From Streptomyces sp. R28 (GTDB lineage: Bacteria; Actinomycetota; Actinomycetes; Streptomycetales; Streptomycetaceae), in assembly GCF_041052385.1 (NCBI RefSeq), contig NZ_CP163439.1, positions 1,973,001-2,037,000 on the forward strand: DNA of 64,000 nucleotides, given 5' to 3'. The notes under the pieces are model-generated. The model saw only the letters and a program-made list of their open reading frames with translations, was not told the origin of the DNA and searched no databases. Below, piece after piece: positions 16,501 through 26,200 of this stretch (the stretch's first letter is position 1; every line of letters starts with the position of its first letter). A program made the translations under genes and the position numbers.

Positions 16501-16531
16501 GAAGCCCCCGGTCGATGACCGGGGGCTTCTT
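16501..16531. terminator. Terminator of the tRNA array
   Basis: 13-bp perfect stem GAAGCCCCCGGTC / GACCGGGGGCTTC with a 3-base loop and a TTT tail. It also serves the converging zinc-ribbon gene. Confidence 0.9.
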
Positions 16532-16546
16532 TGCGCTCGGTGCGGC

Positions 16547-16837
16547 TCAGCTGGAGAACAGCATGTGGCCGAAGCTCTTGTGACGCTTGTGGCCGTAGTG
16601 ACCGCCGTGATGCCCGCCGTGCGGTGCGCCCCAGGCGGGGGCCTGAGGTGCGGCCGGGTAGGCCTGCGGGGCGGCCGGAGGCGGCGGGGCGGGCTGCGAC
16701 CACTGGGACTCCACGCGGGTCAGCGACTCCAGCTCGCCGTAGTCGAGAAATATCCCGCGGCAGCCGCTGCACTGCTCGATCTGAACTCCGTTGCGGTTGT
16801 ACGTGTGCATCGGCGCATGGCACTTCGGACACTGCAT
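16547..16837 (-). CDS. TFIIB-type zinc-ribbon protein with His-rich tail
   Basis: A 96-residue protein starting MQCPKCHAPMHTYNRNGVQ and continuing IEQCSGCRGIFLDYGELESL, the two CxxC pairs of a zf-TFIIB ribbon. A Pro/Ala-rich linker follows, then a C-terminal segment dense in His, Gly and Lys (HGGHHGGHYGHKRHK). The family is widespread and of unknown function. The tail could store or sense metal, but that is speculation. ATG at 16837 with GAGGAG upstream. The gene converges on the tRNA array terminator. Confidence 0.9.
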   Translation of the reverse strand: MQCPKCHAPMHTYNRNGVQIEQCSGCRGIFLDYGELESLTRVESQWSQPAPPPPAAPQAYPAAPQAPAWGAPHGGHHGGHYGHKRHKSFGHMLFSS

Positions 16838-16917
16838 GGTCGGGTCAACTCCTCGCCGGTCGGTCCTGCTTCGCGTATCGCCAGGACAGACTCTGTCCGG
16901 CTGCGGTCGGTTGCACC

Positions 16918-17883
16918 CTACTTTGCGTATCCCTGGGTCAACTCAGGGGGGAGCGAAGCCATTCGGTCGCAGGCGTCGACGAGGGACTGCTCGACCTCGT
17001 CCAGGAGACGGCCCTCGGCCAGGGCCTTGGTGATCGCCCGGGCGGCGGTCTGCACGGTGAGGGCGCGGGCCGGGACGTCCAGCGCGGGCCAGGGGTCGCC
17101 GTGGGCGGGGACGGCCGGACCGCCGGCGGCGCGGTACGTGGCGAGGAAGCGGTCCCATTCGTCGGGCGGCAGCAGCCCACAGGCGTACCAGGCGGCCGGC
17201 CGCCCGAGATCCCAGGCTGGCACGCCTACGCCGAGGTCGTCGATGTCGATGAGCAGCCAAGGGCCGTCCGGGGCCGGGTGACGGACGAGTTGGCCGAGGT
17301 GGAGGTCGCCGTGGCAGAGGGTGCTGATGTCGGGCTGGGGCGCCTCGGCGCGGGCCCAGGCCGGAAGGGTGTCCCAGGCGCGGAGAACAGCGGTGGTTCC
17401 GCTGGTCAGGTCCGTGCCTTGGGTCAGGTCCGTGCCCGCGGCCGCGTGGAGGCGGGATACGGCGAGGGCGGCTTTGGCGGGGCCGCGCATGGGGGGAAGT
17501 GGTGTGGGGGCGGGGGTTCGATGGAGCCGGGCGAGAAGGGTTGCCGCCGCTTCCCAGGGGGCCGCGTCGGGATCTTCCGGGTCGACAGGGTTGCCGTACG
17601 GCCAGAAGGTCACGAGTCTGCCGTGCAGGTCGACGGGCGTGGGGGCGAGCGGGGGCAGGAGGAGGCCGGGGAGGTGTGTGGCGGCGGTGAGGCGGGGGGT
17701 CAGGTCGCTGGGGGTGATGTCCGCGGCGTGGGCCTTGGCGACGGTGCCGGCGTGCCGGACGACGGTGGCGTCGGGGCGGTCGGCGAGGGTGACGGTCGCT
17801 CCGCAGGGACAGGCGGAGGTACGTGAGTGGGCCGCGGCTTCGGCTTGTGCGGTGAGGTGGGGCAGGAGGGGGCTGGGGGTCAC
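16918..17883 (-). CDS. Aminoglycoside phosphotransferase (APH)-like kinase
   Basis: A 321-residue protein of the APH/choline-kinase fold. The catalytic loop reads CHGDLHLGQLV, so the usual Asn of HGDxxxxN is Gln, and the metal-binding segment is LIDIDDLGVGVPAWDLG in place of IDFxD. An N-terminal Cys pair (CPCGA) is present. These proteins phosphorylate small hydroxyl substrates; there is no reason to call it an antibiotic-resistance gene. GTG at 17883 with AAGGGA six bases upstream. Unusually rich in Pro, Ala and Thr, as are its streptomycete relatives. Confidence 0.82.
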   Translation of the reverse strand: MTPSPLLPHLTAQAEAAAHSRTSACPCGATVTLADRPDATVVRHAGTVAKAHAADITPSDLTPRLTAATHLPGLLLPPLAPTPVDLHGRLVTFWPYGNPVDPEDPDAAPWEAAATLLARLHRTPAPTPLPPMRGPAKAALAVSRLHAAAGTDLTQGTDLTSGTTAVLRAWDTLPAWARAEAPQPDISTLCHGDLHLGQLVRHPAPDGPWLLIDIDDLGVGVPAWDLGRPAAWYACGLLPPDEWDRFLATYRAAGGPAVPAHGDPWPALDVPARALTVQTAARAITKALAEGRLLDEVEQSLVDACDRMASLPPELTQGYAK

Positions 17884-18062
17884 TGGGGTCCCTTGCGGTG
17901 CGGATGGCCTGGGGCCGAGGGTAGTGGGGTGGCGAGCCCTGCTGAGGGCTGCCGCCGCCAGACCCCCGCTGCGACCCTGATCGGGCCCCGTCCCCAAAAC
18001 ACCGGACAGCCTGAGACGCCCGCAGTCGCCCCGGCCCTGCCGCCGGAGGCACAAGGCAAAGC

Positions 18063-18100
18063 AATGCCGGCGCAGCTCCCCAGCTGCGCCGGCATTTTTG
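18063..18100. terminator. Strong hairpin terminator
   Basis: 15-bp perfect stem AATGCCGGCGCAGCT / AGCTGCGCCGGCATT with CCCC loop and a T-run on the plus strand. It lies 84 bases past the minus-strand gene at 18184 and so ends that transcript. The remaining gap from 17884 to 18183 shows nothing else. Confidence 0.85.
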
Positions 18101-18183
18101 CCGTCCGCCGCACCCCCGTCCCCACGGGGTTTCATGGGTGGATGTCCCCGCCCGGACCGCTCTTCCGGGCCTGGGGTCGCCGC

Positions 18184-18381
18184 TCAGCGCCCCAGCATCA
18201 CTCCCACGGACGACGCCTGTGTGGCCACCGTCTCCCAGCCGTCGAAGACGACGAGGAGGAGGGCCGCCAGAGGAAGGGCCATGAGCGTCGCCACCAGGGG
18301 GTGGCGGCGGCCCTGACGGCGGGGGCGCAGCGTCGTGCGCTGCTGTATGCGGATCAGTGTCCGCGGTGCCGTCTGGGCCAT
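18184..18381 (-). CDS. Small single-pass membrane protein (65 aa)
   Basis: A 65-residue protein: a basic head (RTLIRIQQRTTLRPRRQGRRH), one hydrophobic helix (LVATLMALPLAALLLVVF) and a short polar end (DGWETVATQASSVGVMLGR). The ATG at 18381 has an excellent AGGAGAGGG ribosome-binding site, which is the main reason to believe it. Function is unknown; I recall similar short hypothetical proteins in streptomycetes. Confidence 0.75.
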   Translation of the reverse strand: MAQTAPRTLIRIQQRTTLRPRRQGRRHPLVATLMALPLAALLLVVFDGWETVATQASSVGVMLGR

Positions 18382-18616
18382 GGTCCCTCTCCTGACCTGT
18401 GTCAGTTGTCGTTGGCAGCGGCGGGTGTCTGACCTCGGGGGACGAGTGCTGCACCCGCCGCTTGACCTCAAATCTAGGCGGCCGGGCCACCCAGGGCGTC
18501 ATGCCCTCGTACCGATTGCCGGGCCTCCCGGAGGATGAGCCATGACCTGCGGAGTACTCCCCTGGGTGGAGACGAGGTCCTAGGTCTCGGGGTCTTCCCC
18601 GAGGGGACGCCCCGGT

Positions 18617-18856
18617 CTACGCCGATTTCTCCGAGCTGTCCTCACGCGGCACCGGCTGCTCGACCAGCGCCAGGACGCGGTTCGCCATGAACCGGGCCGT
18701 ACGCACCACGGAGCCGTTCCGGGTGACTTCGCTCACTTCCACGACACCTCGACGCACCGCCGTCTCCACCCGGCGGCCCGCCCTGCTCGCCACCACCTCG
18801 TACGTGCGCGTCGTGTCCCCTGCGTCCACGACTATCTCCACGCGATCACCCTTCAC
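18617..18856 (-). CDS. Small conserved hypothetical protein (79 aa)
   Basis: A 79-residue, probably all-beta protein starting VKGDRVEIVVDAGDTTRTYEV and containing VETAVRRGVVEVSEVTRNGSVVRTARF, then an acidic tail. GTG at 18856 with AAGGGGGAT ten bases upstream. Low complexity upstream of this point argues against a longer start. Divergent from the protein kinase gene. Function unknown. Confidence 0.72.
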   Translation of the reverse strand: MKGDRVEIVVDAGDTTRTYEVVASRAGRRVETAVRRGVVEVSEVTRNGSVVRTARFMANRVLALVEQPVPREDSSEKSA

Positions 18857-19052
18857 GGGCTCAATCCCCCTTCTGCGATGGGTGGTTGGGGGACGAAACG
18901 GACCGAAGTGGCCCTGCTCACCGGCCCCCTGACCACCCTTCAAGTCTCCCACCCACCACTGACAATCCATCGCCCCGAGAGGGCGCGGCCTCTGCGCACG
19001 GCGGCCCACGGAAACGTAAGCTGTGGCTCGTCACACGGACCGGGCAGCGGGG

Positions 19053-20456
19053 ATGAACATGGCGATGATGCGCCTGAGGCGCGAGGACCCGCGCGTCGTC
19101 GGCTCGTTCAGGCTTCACAGAAGGCTCGGCGCGGGCGGCATGGGCGTCGTCTACCTGGGCTCCGACAAGAAGGGGCAGCGGGTCGCGCTGAAGGTGATCC
19201 GGCCCGACCTGGCGGAGGATCAGGAGTTCCGCTCGCGGTTCGCGCGTGAGGTCTCGGCGGCCCGGCGGATTCGCGGAGGCTGTACGGCACGGCTCGTCGC
19301 CGCCGACCTCGAAGCGGAGCGACCGTGGTTCGCCACGCAGTACGTGCCCGGGCCTTCTCTGCACGACAAGGTCGCCGACGAGGGCCCGCTCGGCGCGGCG
19401 GAGGTCGCCGCCGTCGGGGCCGCTCTGTCCGAGGGGCTGGTCGCCGTCCACGAGGCAGGTGTCGTACACCGGGATCTCAAGCCCTCCAACATCCTCCTCT
19501 CCCCCAAGGGCCCGCGGATCATCGACTTCGGTATCGCCTGGGCGACAGGGGCCTCGACCCTCACGCACGTCGGTACGGCCGTCGGCTCCCCCGGCTTCCT
19601 CGCCCCGGAACAGGTGCGCGGCGCCGCCGTCACCCCGGCCACCGACGTCTTCTCCCTCGGCGCCACCCTCGCCTACGCGTCGATGGGGGACTCACCCTTC
19701 GGGCACGGCAGTTCCGAGGTGATGCTGTACCGCGTCGTACACGAGGAAGCACAGCTGTACGGCGTACCGGACGCACTGGCTCCGCTGGTACGGGCGTGTC
19801 TGGCGAAGGACCCGGAGGAGCGGCCCAGCACGCTCCAGCTGTCGCTGCGGCTCAAGGAGATCGCGGCCCGGGAGGCCCAGGGGCTCTCGGACGTACGCCC
19901 GCCGGCGCCGCGCAGCGCGGAGGCGGACCGGCCGACCGGGCGGCTCGCCGAGACCTATGCGGAGCCGCAGCGCGCCCAGCGACGTCCCCAGGGCTCTGCC
20001 CCGGCGCGCGGCACCGGCGCCTCGCGGGTGCCCGGACCCGCGCGCGACGGGGCTCCGTCGAGGAGCAGCGGCGCCGCGCACGGCGGTACCGCGTCGTCCA
20101 GGTCCGGGGCCCGTCCGGTGCCGGGGGCACGGAGCGCCCCGCGTTCGGGCAACGGCAGCCGGCCCTCGCCACGCGGCGGCTCCGGCCGTCCGGCGCCGCG
20201 GAACACGGGGACGGGGCGGCGGCCCGCCAACCCGCAACTGCTGCGGCAGCGGCTGTTCGTGTTCGTCGTGGTGACGCTGCTCGTGGCGCTCGGCATCGCG
20301 GCGGCTCAGGGCTGCCAGGGTCCGCAGCGCGGGCTCGGCGGCGACGGGGACGACGTCGTACGGCAGCCGCAGGAGCAGGTGGAACAGGGCTACGAGCCGC
20401 TGGACGGGGACTTGACGTCCGATCGCTACGAGTCGACCTTCGACATCTCCGAGTAG
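19053..20456 (+). CDS. Membrane-anchored Ser/Thr protein kinase (PknB type)
   Basis: A 467-residue eukaryotic-type kinase. The catalytic domain (about residues 15-280) has the G-loop LGAGGMGVVYLG, the VALKV lysine, HRDLKPSNILL, DFGIAWA and GSPGFLAPEQ, so it should be active. A Pro/Arg/Ser-rich disordered linker of about 110 residues follows, then one transmembrane helix near residues 400-418 (LFVFVVVTLLVALGIAAA) and a short acidic extracellular tail. There are no PASTA repeats, so the outside sensor is minimal. Start is uncertain: GTG 19023, ATG 19053 or ATG 19059; the last has GGGGA at good spacing, and I kept 19053 from the family's usual start. Confidence 0.92.
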   Translation: MNMAMMRLRREDPRVVGSFRLHRRLGAGGMGVVYLGSDKKGQRVALKVIRPDLAEDQEFRSRFAREVSAARRIRGGCTARLVAADLEAERPWFATQYVPGPSLHDKVADEGPLGAAEVAAVGAALSEGLVAVHEAGVVHRDLKPSNILLSPKGPRIIDFGIAWATGASTLTHVGTAVGSPGFLAPEQVRGAAVTPATDVFSLGATLAYASMGDSPFGHGSSEVMLYRVVHEEAQLYGVPDALAPLVRACLAKDPEERPSTLQLSLRLKEIAAREAQGLSDVRPPAPRSAEADRPTGRLAETYAEPQRAQRRPQGSAPARGTGASRVPGPARDGAPSRSSGAAHGGTASSRSGARPVPGARSAPRSGNGSRPSPRGGSGRPAPRNTGTGRRPANPQLLRQRLFVFVVVTLLVALGIAAAQGCQGPQRGLGGDGDDVVRQPQEQVEQGYEPLDGDLTSDRYESTFDISE

Positions 20457-20499
20457 GAGACGTCCCCGAACGGGCACCACAGGGCGCGACAGGCACACG

Positions 20500-20892
20500 T
20501 CACAGGTCGGGCAGGATCCGTTCGAAGAACTCCCGGTCGCCGTCGAAGACCGGGTCCAGGGACAGGAACTCCTCCGGCGTGACCCAGCGGGCCTCGCCGA
20601 CCTCGCGCGGGACGGGGACCACGTCGCCGGTGTCGGCCCGGGCCGTCCACCAGTGGAGGCGGAAGGAACCGTCGTCCGTCTCCGACTCCCAGACCTTCGC
20701 CAGGGGTACGACGGTCAGGCCGACCTCCTCGCGGACCTCCCGCACGACGGCCTCTGGCTGGGTCTCCCCCGGCTCGACCTTGCCGCTGAGGGGCTGCCAG
20801 TAGCCGGGGCGCTGCACGGCGGGGCCGCGGCGGATGGCGAGCACGCGGTCGGCTCGGAGCAGGACCGCGACGATCGCCTCGCGCTGCGCCAT
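20500..20892 (-). CDS. NUDIX hydrolase
   Basis: A 130-residue NUDIX-fold protein. The NUDIX box GKVEPGETQPEAVVREVREEVGL matches GX5EX7REUXEEXGU. The bases at 20893-20903 separate it from the upstream RNA methyltransferase stop, so it is probably co-transcribed. The substrate is a nucleoside diphosphate derivative of unknown identity. The frame stays open far upstream but ATG 20892 (MAQREAIVAVLL) is where the family begins. Confidence 0.88.
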   Translation of the reverse strand: MAQREAIVAVLLRADRVLAIRRGPAVQRPGYWQPLSGKVEPGETQPEAVVREVREEVGLTVVPLAKVWESETDDGSFRLHWWTARADTGDVVPVPREVGEARWVTPEEFLSLDPVFDGDREFFERILPDL

Positions 20893-20903
20893 CGCCGTAC
20901 GGC

Positions 20904-21722
20904 CTAGGCCTGAGGGCGGCCCGTGGCCACCGCGTAGAAGGCGACCGCCGCCGCCGCGCCGACGTTGAGGGAGTCGACGCCGTGGGACATCGGGATGCGG
21001 ACCCATTCGTCGGCGGCCACCAGGGCCTGGGTGGACAGGCCGTCGCCCTCGGCGCCCAGCATCAGCGCGACCCGGTCCATCCGGTGCGGGGCGGCCTCGT
21101 CCAGGGACTTGGCCTTCTCGTCGGGGGTGAGGGCGAGGAGCGTGAAACCGGCCTCGCGGACCGACTCCAGGCCCTTGGGCCAGGTGTCCAGACGGGCGTA
21201 GGGCACGGAGAAGACGGCGCCCATGGAGACCTTGACGCTGCGGCGGTAGAGGGGGTCGGCGCAGTCCGGGGAGAGGAGCACCGCGTCCATGCCGAGGGCG
21301 GCCGCCGACCGGAATATGGCGCCGATGTTGGTGTGGTCGTTCACCGATTCCATGATCACGACCCGGCGGGCGGTCTGCAGGAGGTCGGCCGCCGTGGGCA
21401 GCGGCTTGCGCTGCATGGAGGCCAGCGCGCCGCGATGCACGTGGTAGCCGGTGACCTGCTCGGCGAGGTCCGGGCTGACCGCGTACACCGGGGCCGGGAG
21501 TTCGTCGATGACGTCGCGCATGACGTCGACCCACTTGGCCGAGAGCAGCATCGACCGCATCTCGTAGCCGGCTTCCTTCGCCCGTCTGATGACCTTCTCG
21601 CCCTCGGCGATGAACAGGCCCTCGGCCGGCTCGCGCTTGCGGCGCAGGTCGACGTCGGTCAGGCCCGTGTAGTCGCGCAGGCGCGGGTCGTCGGGATCCT
21701 CGACGGTGATGAGATCGGCCAC
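20904..21722 (-). CDS. SpoU/TrmH-family RNA 2'-O-methyltransferase
   Basis: A 272-residue SPOUT enzyme. An N-terminal L30e-like RNA-binding part (RRKREPAEGLFIAEGEKVIRRA) precedes the SPOUT domain. Its knot motifs are all visible: NDHTNIGAIFRSAAALG, MLGAEGDGLS and IPMSHGVDSLNVGAAAAVAFY. It would methylate ribose in rRNA or tRNA using S-adenosylmethionine; the target site cannot be told. GTG at 21722 with AAGG fourteen bases upstream. It follows the uroporphyrinogen methyltransferase gene by 63 bases on the same strand. Confidence 0.9.
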   Translation of the reverse strand: MADLITVEDPDDPRLRDYTGLTDVDLRRKREPAEGLFIAEGEKVIRRAKEAGYEMRSMLLSAKWVDVMRDVIDELPAPVYAVSPDLAEQVTGYHVHRGALASMQRKPLPTAADLLQTARRVVIMESVNDHTNIGAIFRSAAALGMDAVLLSPDCADPLYRRSVKVSMGAVFSVPYARLDTWPKGLESVREAGFTLLALTPDEKAKSLDEAAPHRMDRVALMLGAEGDGLSTQALVAADEWVRIPMSHGVDSLNVGAAAAVAFYAVATGRPQA

Positions 21723-21785
21723 AGGGTGATACTGCCTTGTCCTGGGTGCGGTGCCAACGGCTCGGAACGGATGGGTTACCCGCGG

Positions 21786-23018
21786 TTACGCGGAAGGGCT
21801 CGGTCCTACGTTCACGACCTCGCCGATGACGATGACCGCCGGGGGCTTCACCTCGTGGGCGAGCACCGCTTCGCCGGCCGTGGCGAGGGTCGCGTCGACC
21901 CTGCGCTGGGCGGCCGTCGTGCCCTCCTGGACCAGGGCGACGGGCGTGTCCGGGGACTTGCCGTGGGCGATGAGCGTCTCGGCGACCTTCCCGATCGTGC
22001 CGACGCCCATGAGGATCACCAGGGTGCCGGTCAGCTTGGCGAGGGAGGGCCAGTCGACCAGGGAGCGCTCGTCGTCCGGGGCGACGTGACCGCTGACCAC
22101 CGTGAACTCGTGGGCGATGCCGCGGTGGGTGACCGGGATTCCGGCGGCGCCCGGAACCGAGATCGAGCTGGAGATGCCGGGCACGACCGTGCACGGGACG
22201 CCGGCCTCGGCCAGCGCCTGGACCTCCTCCATGCCGCGGCCGTAGACGAAGGGGTCGCCACCCTTGAGGCGTACGACCGACTTGCCCTGCTTGGCGTGCT
22301 CGATGAGCGCGTTGTTGATGGCCTCCTGGGCCATGAACCTGCCGTACGGCAGCTTCGCCGCGTCGATCACCTCGACGCTCGTCGGCAGCTCCGCGAGCAG
22401 ATCGCGCGGGCCCAGGTGATCGGTGATGACCACGTCGGCCTCGGCGAGCAGGCGGCGGCCGCGCACGGTGATCAGGTCCGGGTCGCCGGGGCCGCCGCCG
22501 ACCAGGGCGACTCCGGGCGTACGGGTGCGGTGGTGCGGGGCGACGAGAGTGCCGTCGCGCAGACCCGCGACGACCGCGTCGCGGATGGCGGCGGTGTGGC
22601 GGGGGTCGCGTCCCTTGGCGTCGGTGGTGAGGACGGCGACCGTGACGCCCTCGCTGGTTCCCGTGGCCGGGGTCCAGGCGGTGGCGGCGTCGGCGTCGTC
22701 GGAGCGGACGCACCAGACGCGGTGTCGCTCCGCCTCGGCGGAGGCTCGCGTGTTCGCCGCCTTGTCGCCGGTGGCGATCAGGGCGTACCAGGCGTCGGCG
22801 AGGTCGCCTTCCTCGTACGGGCGCTTCTGCCAGGTGACCTCGCCGGCGTCCGCCATGGCCTCGACCGAGGGGGTGGCCTCGGGAGACACGAGGAGGATGT
22901 CCGCGCCTGCTGCGATCAGTGCCGGGAGGCGGCGCTGGACGACCTGGCCGCCGCCGAGGACGACCACTTTGCGGCCGGTGAGACGGAGGCCTACGGGGTA
23001 GGCGGGGTTTTCGGCCAT
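21786..23018 (-). CDS. cobA: Bifunctional precorrin-2 dehydrogenase / uroporphyrinogen-III C-methyltransferase
   Basis: A 410-residue fusion like CysG. Residues ~1-150 form the CysG N-terminal NAD-binding domain (RKVVVLGGGQVVQRRLPALIAAGADILLVSP), which oxidises precorrin-2 and may chelate iron for siroheme. Residues ~165-405 are the SAM-dependent SUMT (VGGGPGDPDLITVRG, GDPFVYGRG, VPGISSSISVPGAAGIPVTHRG) that makes precorrin-2 from uroporphyrinogen III. The product feeds both siroheme and cobalamin. ATG at 23018 with GAGGAG upstream. Neighbours bluB-cobT and cobL put it in the B12 route. cysG would be an equally fair symbol. Confidence 0.93.
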   Translation of the reverse strand: MAENPAYPVGLRLTGRKVVVLGGGQVVQRRLPALIAAGADILLVSPEATPSVEAMADAGEVTWQKRPYEEGDLADAWYALIATGDKAANTRASAEAERHRVWCVRSDDADAATAWTPATGTSEGVTVAVLTTDAKGRDPRHTAAIRDAVVAGLRDGTLVAPHHRTRTPGVALVGGGPGDPDLITVRGRRLLAEADVVITDHLGPRDLLAELPTSVEVIDAAKLPYGRFMAQEAINNALIEHAKQGKSVVRLKGGDPFVYGRGMEEVQALAEAGVPCTVVPGISSSISVPGAAGIPVTHRGIAHEFTVVSGHVAPDDERSLVDWPSLAKLTGTLVILMGVGTIGKVAETLIAHGKSPDTPVALVQEGTTAAQRRVDATLATAGEAVLAHEVKPPAVIVIGEVVNVGPSPSA

Positions 23019-23133
23019 GAGGGTGCGGCTCCTCTGGTACGCGGTGCAGGGCCCTGACGTGCGGATTTTACGGGGCGGGTGGGGAGAGCGGAGCAGGTGT
23101 CCGGTGGCTGATCTTCATTGCCGGGTGCGGGTG

Positions 23134-23188
23134 CGTTGGTCGGTGCCCACCCGTTCCGCCCTGCGGAACGACTGCCCACAGACCAACG
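23134..23188. other. Nested inverted repeat between cobA and bluB-cobT
   Basis: Outer arms CGTTGGTC / GACCAACG and inner arms CGTTCCGC / GCGGAACG, all perfect, enclose two copies of TGCCCAC facing each other as an internal loop. It lies 82 bases downstream of the cobT stop on the minus strand. It could be the cobT terminator (no T-run) or a structured RNA or DNA element. Confidence 0.55.
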
Positions 23189-23269
23189 GACGACCCGTAA
23201 TCGCGAGGCACTTCGACGTGGGACCCCGGCGCTGTCGTGCCGAAGCCCCCGCCCGCGCCACGGCAACCG

Positions 23270-26200
23270 CTACTTCTCGGTTACCCCCGCCGAATCGAAC
23301 GTCGCCACCTCGTGCATCGCCCTGGCCGTGCTCTGCACCAGCGGCAGGGCGAGCAGGGCGCCCGTACCCTCGCCGAGGCGGAGGTCGAGGTCGACCAACG
23401 GGCGCAGGCCCAGCTTGTTGAGGGCGGCCACGTGGCCCGGCTCGGCGCTGCGGTGGCCCGCGATGCAGGCCGCGAGCACCTCGGGGGCGATCGCGCGGGC
23501 GACCAGGGCGGCGGCGCCGGCGCTGACGCCGTCCAGGATCACCGGCGTACGCAGGGAGGCGCCGCCCAGCAGGAGGCCGACCAGCGCGGCGTGCTCGAAG
23601 CCGCCGATCGCCGCCAGGACGCCGATGGGGTCGGCCGGGTCGGGCTGGTGCACCTCGATGGCGCGGCGGACGACCTCGGTCTTGCGGGCGAGGGTCTCGT
23701 CGTTGATGCCGGTGCCACGGCCCGTCACCTCGGCCGGGTCGGTGTCCGTGAAGACCGAGATCAGGGCCGCCGACGCGGTCGTGTTGGCAATGCCCATCTC
23801 GCCCGTCAGCAGGGCCTTGTTGCCGGCCGCCACCAGGTCACGGGCGGTCTCGATGCCGACCTCGATGGCCTGCTTGGCCTCCTCGCGGGTCATCGCGGGG
23901 CCGGTCGTCATGTCGGAGGTGCCCGCGCGGACCTTGCGGGGCAGCAGCCCGGGCGTGGCCGGGAGGTCGGCGGCCACGCCGACGTCCACCACACAGACCT
24001 CGGCGCCCACCTGGCCCGCGAAGGCGTTGCAGACCGCGCCGCCGCCGAGGAAGTTGGCGACCATCTGGGCCGTCACCTCCTGCGGCCAGGGGGTGACGCC
24101 CTGGGCATGCACGCCGTGGTCGCCGGCGAAGATCGCGACGGCCGCGGGCTCGGGGATCGGCGGCGGGCACTGGCGGGACAGACCGGACAGCTGTGCGGAG
24201 ATGATCTCCAGCATGCCGAGCGCGCCGGCCGGCTTCGTCATCCGCTTCTGCCGCTCCCATGCCTCGCCGAGCGCCTTGGCGTCCAGCGGGCGGATCTGGG
24301 CGACGGTCTCGGCGAGCAGGTCGTGCGGCTCCTCGCCGGGCAGGGCGCGACGGCCGTACGTCTCCTCGTGCACGACCCAGGACAGCGGGCGGCGCTTGGA
24401 CCAGCCGGCCTGCATCAGCTCGGGCTCGTCCGGGAACTCGTCGACGTATCCCACGCAGAGGTACGCGATGACCTCCAGGTGCTCGGGCAGCCCCAGCGCG
24501 CGGACCATCTCCCGCTCGTCGAAGAAGCTGACCCAGCCGACGCCGAGGCCCTCGGCGCGGGCGGCGAGCCAGAGATTCTCGACGGCGAGCGCGGCGGAGT
24601 ACGGGGCCATCTGCGGCTGGGTGTGCCGGCCGAGGGTGTGGCGGCCGCCGCGGGTCGGGTCGGCGGTGACGACGATGTTCACCGGGGTGTCGAGGATGGC
24701 CTCGATCTTCAGTTCCTTGAACTGCTTCGCCCGGCCCTTGGGGAGGGACTTGGCGTACGCCTCGCGCTGCCGCATGGCCAGTTCGTGCATGGTCCGCCGG
24801 GTCTCGGCGGAGCGGATGACGACGAAGTCCCAGGGCTGCGAATGCCCCACGGAGGGAGCGGTGTGGGCGGCCTCCAGGACGCGGAGCAGCACCTCGTGCG
24901 GGATCGGGTCACTGCGGAAGCCGTTGCGGATGTCGCGGCGCTCGCGCATGACCTTGAGGACGGCCTCGCGTTCGGCGTCGTCGTAGGCGGGCGCTGCCGG
25001 GCCGGTGGACTGTCTCACTTCTTCCACGGCCGTGCTCTCTTCTGCGGGGGCTTCTTGGTCTTCCTGGTCGGCGGCCCTGGTGTCCAGGTCCTCCGCGTGC
25101 TGTACGAGTTCGGGGTCGCCCTCACGGGGTGTGGGGACCGTGGCGACGGGAGCCGGCGCCTCCTCTGCGGGGAGGACCGTCGGCTGCGGCGGGGTCGGCG
25201 CGAGGTGCGGGGTGGTCGGCACCGAGCCCTCGACCGCGACGAACTGGCCCAACGACTGGCCGGGCGTGGGCTCCAGCAGCGCGCCGGACTCCGCGGGCGG
25301 CTGCGCCGGGTCCTCGGAGCCATGCGCGGGCTGGGCTGCCAGAGGCTGGAGCTGCGGACCGGCGGGTTCGGCGACGAAGGGCTGGGGAGCCTCGACCGGC
25401 GCTGCGTCCGAGAGGGCCGGCTGCGGGTCGGTGGAGTCCGGGGCGGCGGTCGTGGCGAGGGGCTGGGTGGCCTCGGCCGGCTCGGCGCTGAAGTCGGGGG
25501 CGGTGGGGCTCACCGCCACGGGCTGCGCTTCGACGTCAGCGGCGGTGGCGTTCGCGACCACAGCCTGCGCTTCGGCGTCCACGTCCGTCGGAGCGGCGTC
25601 CTGCGGCGGCTGCTGGGCCTGCGCGGGCGCGGGATCCTGGACGGCTTCGGGAGCCTGCGGCTGCTGCGGGTCCGGGACCTCGGCGGGCAGGGCGACCGGG
25701 GCGGGGGGCTCGCTCTGCTGCTCCGCGGCGGCCTGCTCGATGTCCGCGGGTTGCGGGGGATGCGGAGTCGGTTCGGGGGTTACGACGGCAGAGGCGCCGT
25801 CGGTGGGTGCGGTGACGGCGTCGGCCGGCTGCGAGTCCGGTACGACGTGCTCGGCGTCCACGGGCTGGAGGGCCTGTGCGGCGTCCGGCGCGGGCGGGAC
25901 GGGGGCGGCCTCCGGGGTCACCTGGGCGGCGGCCTCGGGGGCCTGCACTTCGGGGGCCTGCGCCTCAGGGGACTGTGCTTCCGGAGCCTCGGCGGCCTCG
26001 GCGGCCTCCGCTGCGGCGGGCTCGGAGATCTGCTCGGGGGGCTCGGGCGCGGCAACGTCGAGAACCTGGACGGCTTCCGGAACGGAGGCGTCGGGGACCT
26101 GGACTGCTTCGGGAGCGGAGGCGTTGGCGACCTGCGCGGTCTCGGGGGCGAGCGCCTCGGGAACCTGCGCTGTCTCCAGCTCAGCCCCGTCGAGAACCGG

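Noticed and set aside
16918..17883. Calling the APH-like gene an aminoglycoside-resistance gene
   Set aside because: The fold is shared by many small-molecule kinases and the catalytic Asn is Gln; nothing points to an antibiotic substrate.
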